In this document: positions 13,283 through 15,994 of the stretch, piece by piece
Numbering within the stretch: position 1 is the stretch's first letter
How the letters are laid out: the number at the start of each line of letters is the position of its first letter
Origin: DAINPP01 sp036743375
GTDB taxonomy: Bacteria; Thermotogota; Thermotogae; MWEM01
DNA length: 15,994 nt
Direction: 5' to 3'
NCBI GenBank assembly: GCA_036743375.1
Contig: DAINPP010000062.1
Span: 1 to 15,994, forward strand
The notes under the pieces: generated by a model
What the model saw: only the letters and a program-made list of their open reading frames with translations
What the model was told of the DNA's origin: nothing
Database searches by the model: none
Program-made: the position numbers and the translations under genes

Positions 13283-14667
13283 TCAATAAATCGACGGTTA
13301 AGACACCTGTACACGAACAGGAACCCAATATCAGAAATGGGAACTTCAAAGAGGTTGTATTGGGGTATACATCCCACGAAGCGATGGAAGAGGCCGGCCG
13401 ATGCCTTCAGTGCAGACACAGACCCTGTGTCAGCGGCTGCCCGGTTGGTGTGCCGATTCCGGAATTTGTTCACGAAGTGGCAGAAGGTCATTTTGAAGCG
13501 GCTTATAAGATCATCACCCGTGAAAATTCGCTGCCGGCGATATGCGGCAGGGTCTGTCCGCAGGAAAGCCAGTGTGAGGGGAAATGTGTCAGAGGCTTGA
13601 AGGGAGAACCCGTGGCCATCGGAAGACTCGAGCGGTTTGTTGCCGACTGGCATATGAAAAACACGGAAGAGGCAATCGTTCAAACTGCGAATGAAGAGAT
13701 GCCGAAGATTGCAGTAGTCGGATCGGGTCCCGCCGGATTGACCTGTGCATCCGAGCTTGTTAAAAAGGGGTACAGGGTAACGATCTTTGAAGCGCTGCAT
13801 AAGACAGGGGGTGTTCTCAGCTATGGGATTCCTGAATTCAGACTCCCGAAGCGTCTTGTTGCCGATGAGATCGAAAATGTGAAAAAACTCGGTGTGAGGA
13901 TAAACACGAATGTTCTCATCGGAAGATCGATAACGGTTGACGAACTGATTGAAGAGGAATACCAGGCGGTCTTCATAGGAAGTGGTGCCGGTCTCCCAAA
14001 GTTTTTGAATATACCTGGAGAAAATCTGAATGGGGTTTATTCGGCCAACGAATTTCTAACAAGGGTCAACCTGATGAAGGCTTATGAGAAATCCGCCAAA
14101 ACACCGGTTAAAATCGGTAAAAATGTTGCCGTTGTCGGTGGTGGAAATGTGGCGATGGATGCCGCGAGAACGGCCAAGCGTCTCGGAGCGGAAAACGTCT
14201 ACATCGTTTACAGGAGAAGTGAGGAAGAACTTCCGGCGAGGGTGGAAGAAGTTCATCATGCAAAAGAAGAAGGAATCATCTTCAGACTTCTGAACAATCC
14301 CGTGGGAATAACCGGAGAAAATGGCTTTGTCAGGGGAATGAGCTGTATCAGAATGGAATTGGGTGAACCGGATGCCTCGGGCCGGAGGAGACCGGTGGTG
14401 ATTCCGGGTAGTGAATTTGAACTGGACGTTCAGACAGTCATCATGGCCATCGGACAGAATCCCAATCCCCTGATCAGACAGACGACGCAGGGACTTAAAA
14501 CGCAGTCATGGGGTGGAATAATCGTGGAGGAATCTACGATGGCAACGAGTAAGGAGAACGTTTATGCCGGTGGAGATGTGGTTACCGGAGCGGCAACGGT
14601 CATCCTTGCAATGGGAGCCGGGAAAAAGGCCGCCGCTGCGATTCATGAAAAACTGACCAATCAATAA
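13279..14667 (+). CDS. nfnB: NfnB, large subunit of NADH-dependent reduced ferredoxin:NADP+ oxidoreductase
   Basis: 462-residue partner of NfnA. The N-terminal part binds two [4Fe-4S] clusters: Cys42, 45, 50, 54 (CLQCRHRPCVSGCP) and Cys89, 93, 99, 103 (CGRVCPQESQCEGKC). FAD binds at VVGSGPAGL (146-154) and near the C-terminal AGGDVVTGAATVILAMGAG; NADPH binds at VVGGGNVAMDAAR (285-297). This subunit is often annotated as glutamate synthase small subunit (GltD/GltA) because the fold is the same, but no glutamate synthase large subunit is nearby. The ATGA overlap with nfnA gives translational coupling and equal subunit amounts. The bifurcating FAD is expected to be in this subunit, with the NfnA FAD meeting NADH, as in Thermotoga. 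Confidence 0.95.
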   Translation: MINKSTVKTPVHEQEPNIRNGNFKEVVLGYTSHEAMEEAGRCLQCRHRPCVSGCPVGVPIPEFVHEVAEGHFEAAYKIITRENSLPAICGRVCPQESQCEGKCVRGLKGEPVAIGRLERFVADWHMKNTEEAIVQTANEEMPKIAVVGSGPAGLTCASELVKKGYRVTIFEALHKTGGVLSYGIPEFRLPKRLVADEIENVKKLGVRINTNVLIGRSITVDELIEEEYQAVFIGSGAGLPKFLNIPGENLNGVYSANEFLTRVNLMKAYEKSAKTPVKIGKNVAVVGGGNVAMDAARTAKRLGAENVYIVYRRSEEELPARVEEVHHAKEEGIIFRLLNNPVGITGENGFVRGMSCIRMELGEPDASGRRRPVVIPGSEFELDVQTVIMAIGQNPNPLIRQTTQGLKTQSWGGIIVEESTMATSKENVYAGGDVVTGAATVILAMGAGKKAAAAIHEKLTNQ

Positions 14668-14713
14668 ACGATAAAAATTTGTTTATAAAATTGATTAAAA
14701 TGGAGGAAAAAAG

Positions 14714-15871
14714 ATGAGTTTACAGACATTCAGCGTACCAAAGGAGATCATTTACGGGGAAAATGCATTAACGCATTTATCAACACTCGAAGGAAAGCGT
14801 GCGACACTTGTAACGGGCGGAAGTTCAATGAAGCGTTTCGGATTCCTTGATCAGGCAAAGACAGAGCTCGAGAAGGCCGGTATGGAAGTGTCCATTGTTG
14901 ATGGTGTCGAACCCAATCCTTCAATCGAGACAGTCATGAGGGGTGGAAAAGAAATGGCGGCCTTCAATCCCGACTGGATCATCGCGATTGGTGGTGGGTC
15001 TGCTCTCGATGCGGCAAAGGTTATGTGGGTGTATTACGAGTATCCGGAGACCAAATTCGAAGATCTTGTCAATTTCAAATTTCCAAAACTCAGAACAAAG
15101 GCAAAATTCATAGCCATCCCTTCCACAAGCGGAACAGCTTCGGAGATCACGGCCTTCACCGTTATCACGGATACGAAAAACCATATCAAATATCCCCTGG
15201 TCTCTCCCGAGATCACACCGGATGTTGCACTGCTCGACGCGGCATTACCAGAAAAGATGCCCGCTCATATCACGGCAAACACGGGTATGGATGTACTCAC
15301 ACATGCAGTAGAAGCCTATGTATCCAATGCGGCATCCAGTTTCACGGATTCTCTCGCGATGGAAGCCATCAAACTCGTTTTCAAACAGCTTCCGACGGCC
15401 GTTTCAAAGCCTGATAACATGACTGCAAGGGCAGATATGCACAACGCCTCAGCCATCGCCGGAATGGCCTTCACCAATGCATCACTCGGTATCGTACACA
15501 GTATGGCACACAAAATCGGCGGTGAATTCGGAATCACACATGGACTGGCAAATGCCATCCTTTTACCGTACATCGTCGAATACAACAGGAAGGCAACGGA
15601 CAAATTTACCGAAATCGAAAAACAGCTTGGGATTTCAGATTTTGTGGAAGCGGTAAAAGCGCTCAATCAGAAAGTTGGTATCCCCCTCACACTGAAGGAA
15701 GTAACGGAAGTGGAAATCACCGAGGAAAAATTCAACGAAGTACTCGACCGAATGAGCAAGAATGCCTTTGCAGATCCCTGCACATTGACAAATCCGAGAA
15801 GCACATCACCGGAAGATATTAAAGAAATTTATAAATGCGCCTTTTACGGTAATACGGCCAAAAATATATAA
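14714..15871 (+). CDS. Iron-containing alcohol dehydrogenase, probably NADPH-dependent (butanol/ethanol type)
   Basis: 385 residues, group III (iron-dependent) alcohol dehydrogenase. The cofactor loop is GGGSALDAAK (93-102). The iron ligands Asp193 and His197 (MDVLTHAVEAY), His262 (VHSMAHK) and His276 (ITHGLAN) are all present. The sequence strongly recalls clostridial butanol dehydrogenases of the ADH1 type and the C-terminal domain of AdhE; no aldehyde dehydrogenase domain is attached. At the site where NAD-specific FucO has Asp39 it reads VTGGSSMKR (33-41), like the GGGS motif of NADPH-using YqhD, so NADPH preference is likely. TGGAGGA lies just upstream of the ATG. It follows nfnB by 46 nt with no terminator and its codon choice suggests high expression. 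The natural substrate chain length is not determined. Confidence 0.92.
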   Translation: MSLQTFSVPKEIIYGENALTHLSTLEGKRATLVTGGSSMKRFGFLDQAKTELEKAGMEVSIVDGVEPNPSIETVMRGGKEMAAFNPDWIIAIGGGSALDAAKVMWVYYEYPETKFEDLVNFKFPKLRTKAKFIAIPSTSGTASEITAFTVITDTKNHIKYPLVSPEITPDVALLDAALPEKMPAHITANTGMDVLTHAVEAYVSNAASSFTDSLAMEAIKLVFKQLPTAVSKPDNMTARADMHNASAIAGMAFTNASLGIVHSMAHKIGGEFGITHGLANAILLPYIVEYNRKATDKFTEIEKQLGISDFVEAVKALNQKVGIPLTLKEVTEVEITEEKFNEVLDRMSKNAFADPCTLTNPRSTSPEDIKEIYKCAFYGNTAKNI

Positions 15872-15913
15872 CTCAAGATACCAGCACACAACCGCTTTGA
15901 TTCTGAAAGGCGG

Positions 15914-15943
15914 AAGGGACCCGAACGGGTCCCTTTTATTTTT
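15914..15943 (+). terminator. Intrinsic terminator of the nfnAB-adh operon
   Basis: Perfect GGGACCC-GAAC-GGGTCCC hairpin (15916-15933) followed by TTTTATTTTT (15934-15943). The A-tract on the other side is short, so it mainly serves the plus strand. Confidence 0.95.
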
Positions 15944-15948
15944 ACAGA

Positions 15949-15994
15949 CTAAATCTTAAACTGGTTGATCATCTCTTTCAGCTCCTCAGCGTAA
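15949..15994 (-). CDS. C-terminal end of a methyl-accepting chemotaxis protein (partial)
   Basis: The minus strand ends with a reading frame YAEELKEMINQFKI followed by TAG (CTA at 15949-15951). The A-E-x-L-x-x-x-(V/I)-x-x-F-K-(I/V) tail is the common ending of chemoreceptors, so a methyl-accepting chemotaxis protein probably lies just outside the window, convergent with the alcohol dehydrogenase gene. Only 14 residues are visible. Confidence 0.6.
   Translation of the reverse strand, partial: YAEELKEMINQFKI

Noticed and set aside
12886..13800. Long minus-strand reading frame of 304 codons opposite nfnA/nfnB
   Set aside because: It lies antisense to two confidently identified genes across their junction, has no recognisable domain or ribosome binding site, and reads as a codon-bias shadow.
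13279..14667. Calling NfnB the glutamate synthase small subunit
   Set aside because: No glutamate synthase large subunit is present, and the gene overlaps nfnA, the diagnostic partner.

Overview
The window reads as chromosome of a fermentative, low-to-moderate-GC Gram-positive bacterium (Bacillota/clostridia-like or a relative; the exact lineage cannot be fixed from sequence alone). The basis is strong AGGAGG-type ribosome binding sites, sigma-A promoters with TGn-extended -10 boxes, several TTG/GTG starts, standard use of TGA as stop, and a gene set typical of anaerobes: NfnAB, an iron-dependent alcohol dehydrogenase, an EFR1-type flavodoxin/ferredoxin protein and a C_GCAxxG_C_C protein. No rRNA, tRNA, CRISPR array or insertion sequence was seen.

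Left third (1-5450): a 5' fragment of an F-rich pentapeptide-repeat protein (minus strand, GTG start) is divergent from an EF-G-like GTPase of the ribosomal-protection superfamily. A small unrecognised protein, a DUF1801 protein, an exported type II L-asparaginase (minus) and a streptothricin-acetyltransferase-like GNAT follow. The last ~350 bp of the GTPase gene and the two genes after it are clearly more AT-rich than the rest of that gene.

Middle (5589-8619): a regulatory block on the minus strand. TetR-2 and a 101-residue protein form a tight pair read from a consensus TTGACA-17-TATAAT promoter that overlaps a palindrome. Next comes TetR-1 and then the EFR1 protein. The promoter regions of TetR-1 and of the EFR1 gene carry the same GACCGnnCGG(T/A)C palindrome, which suggests that TetR-1 controls itself and the EFR1 gene. 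A C_GCAxxG_C_C protein is divergent from TetR-2.

Centre-right (8640-11748): a SAM-dependent methyltransferase with a long unassigned N-terminal region, a coupled DUF502 membrane protein / CDP-alcohol phosphatidyltransferase pair, and an AraC-family regulator on the minus strand. A ~680-bp gap (11749-12427) follows. It holds inverted repeats, a cluster of AGTCT/AGACT half-sites, one doubtful small ORF and a Rex-like operator.

Right (12428-15943): nfnA-nfnB (ATGA overlap) and an iron-containing alcohol dehydrogenase, closed by a strong intrinsic terminator. NfnAB interconverts NADH plus reduced ferredoxin with NADPH. The dehydrogenase carries a GGSS motif in the place where NAD-specific relatives have Asp, so it probably uses NADPH. 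With the Rex-like site upstream, this reads as a redox-controlled NADPH-to-alcohol module. The last bases encode the C-terminus of a chemoreceptor on the minus strand.

I found no clear evidence of a wholly new system. The best leads are the shared TetR-1 operator, the Rex/Nfn/ADH module, the GTPase that lacks the tetracycline-protection loop, and the unassigned methyltransferase and small proteins.
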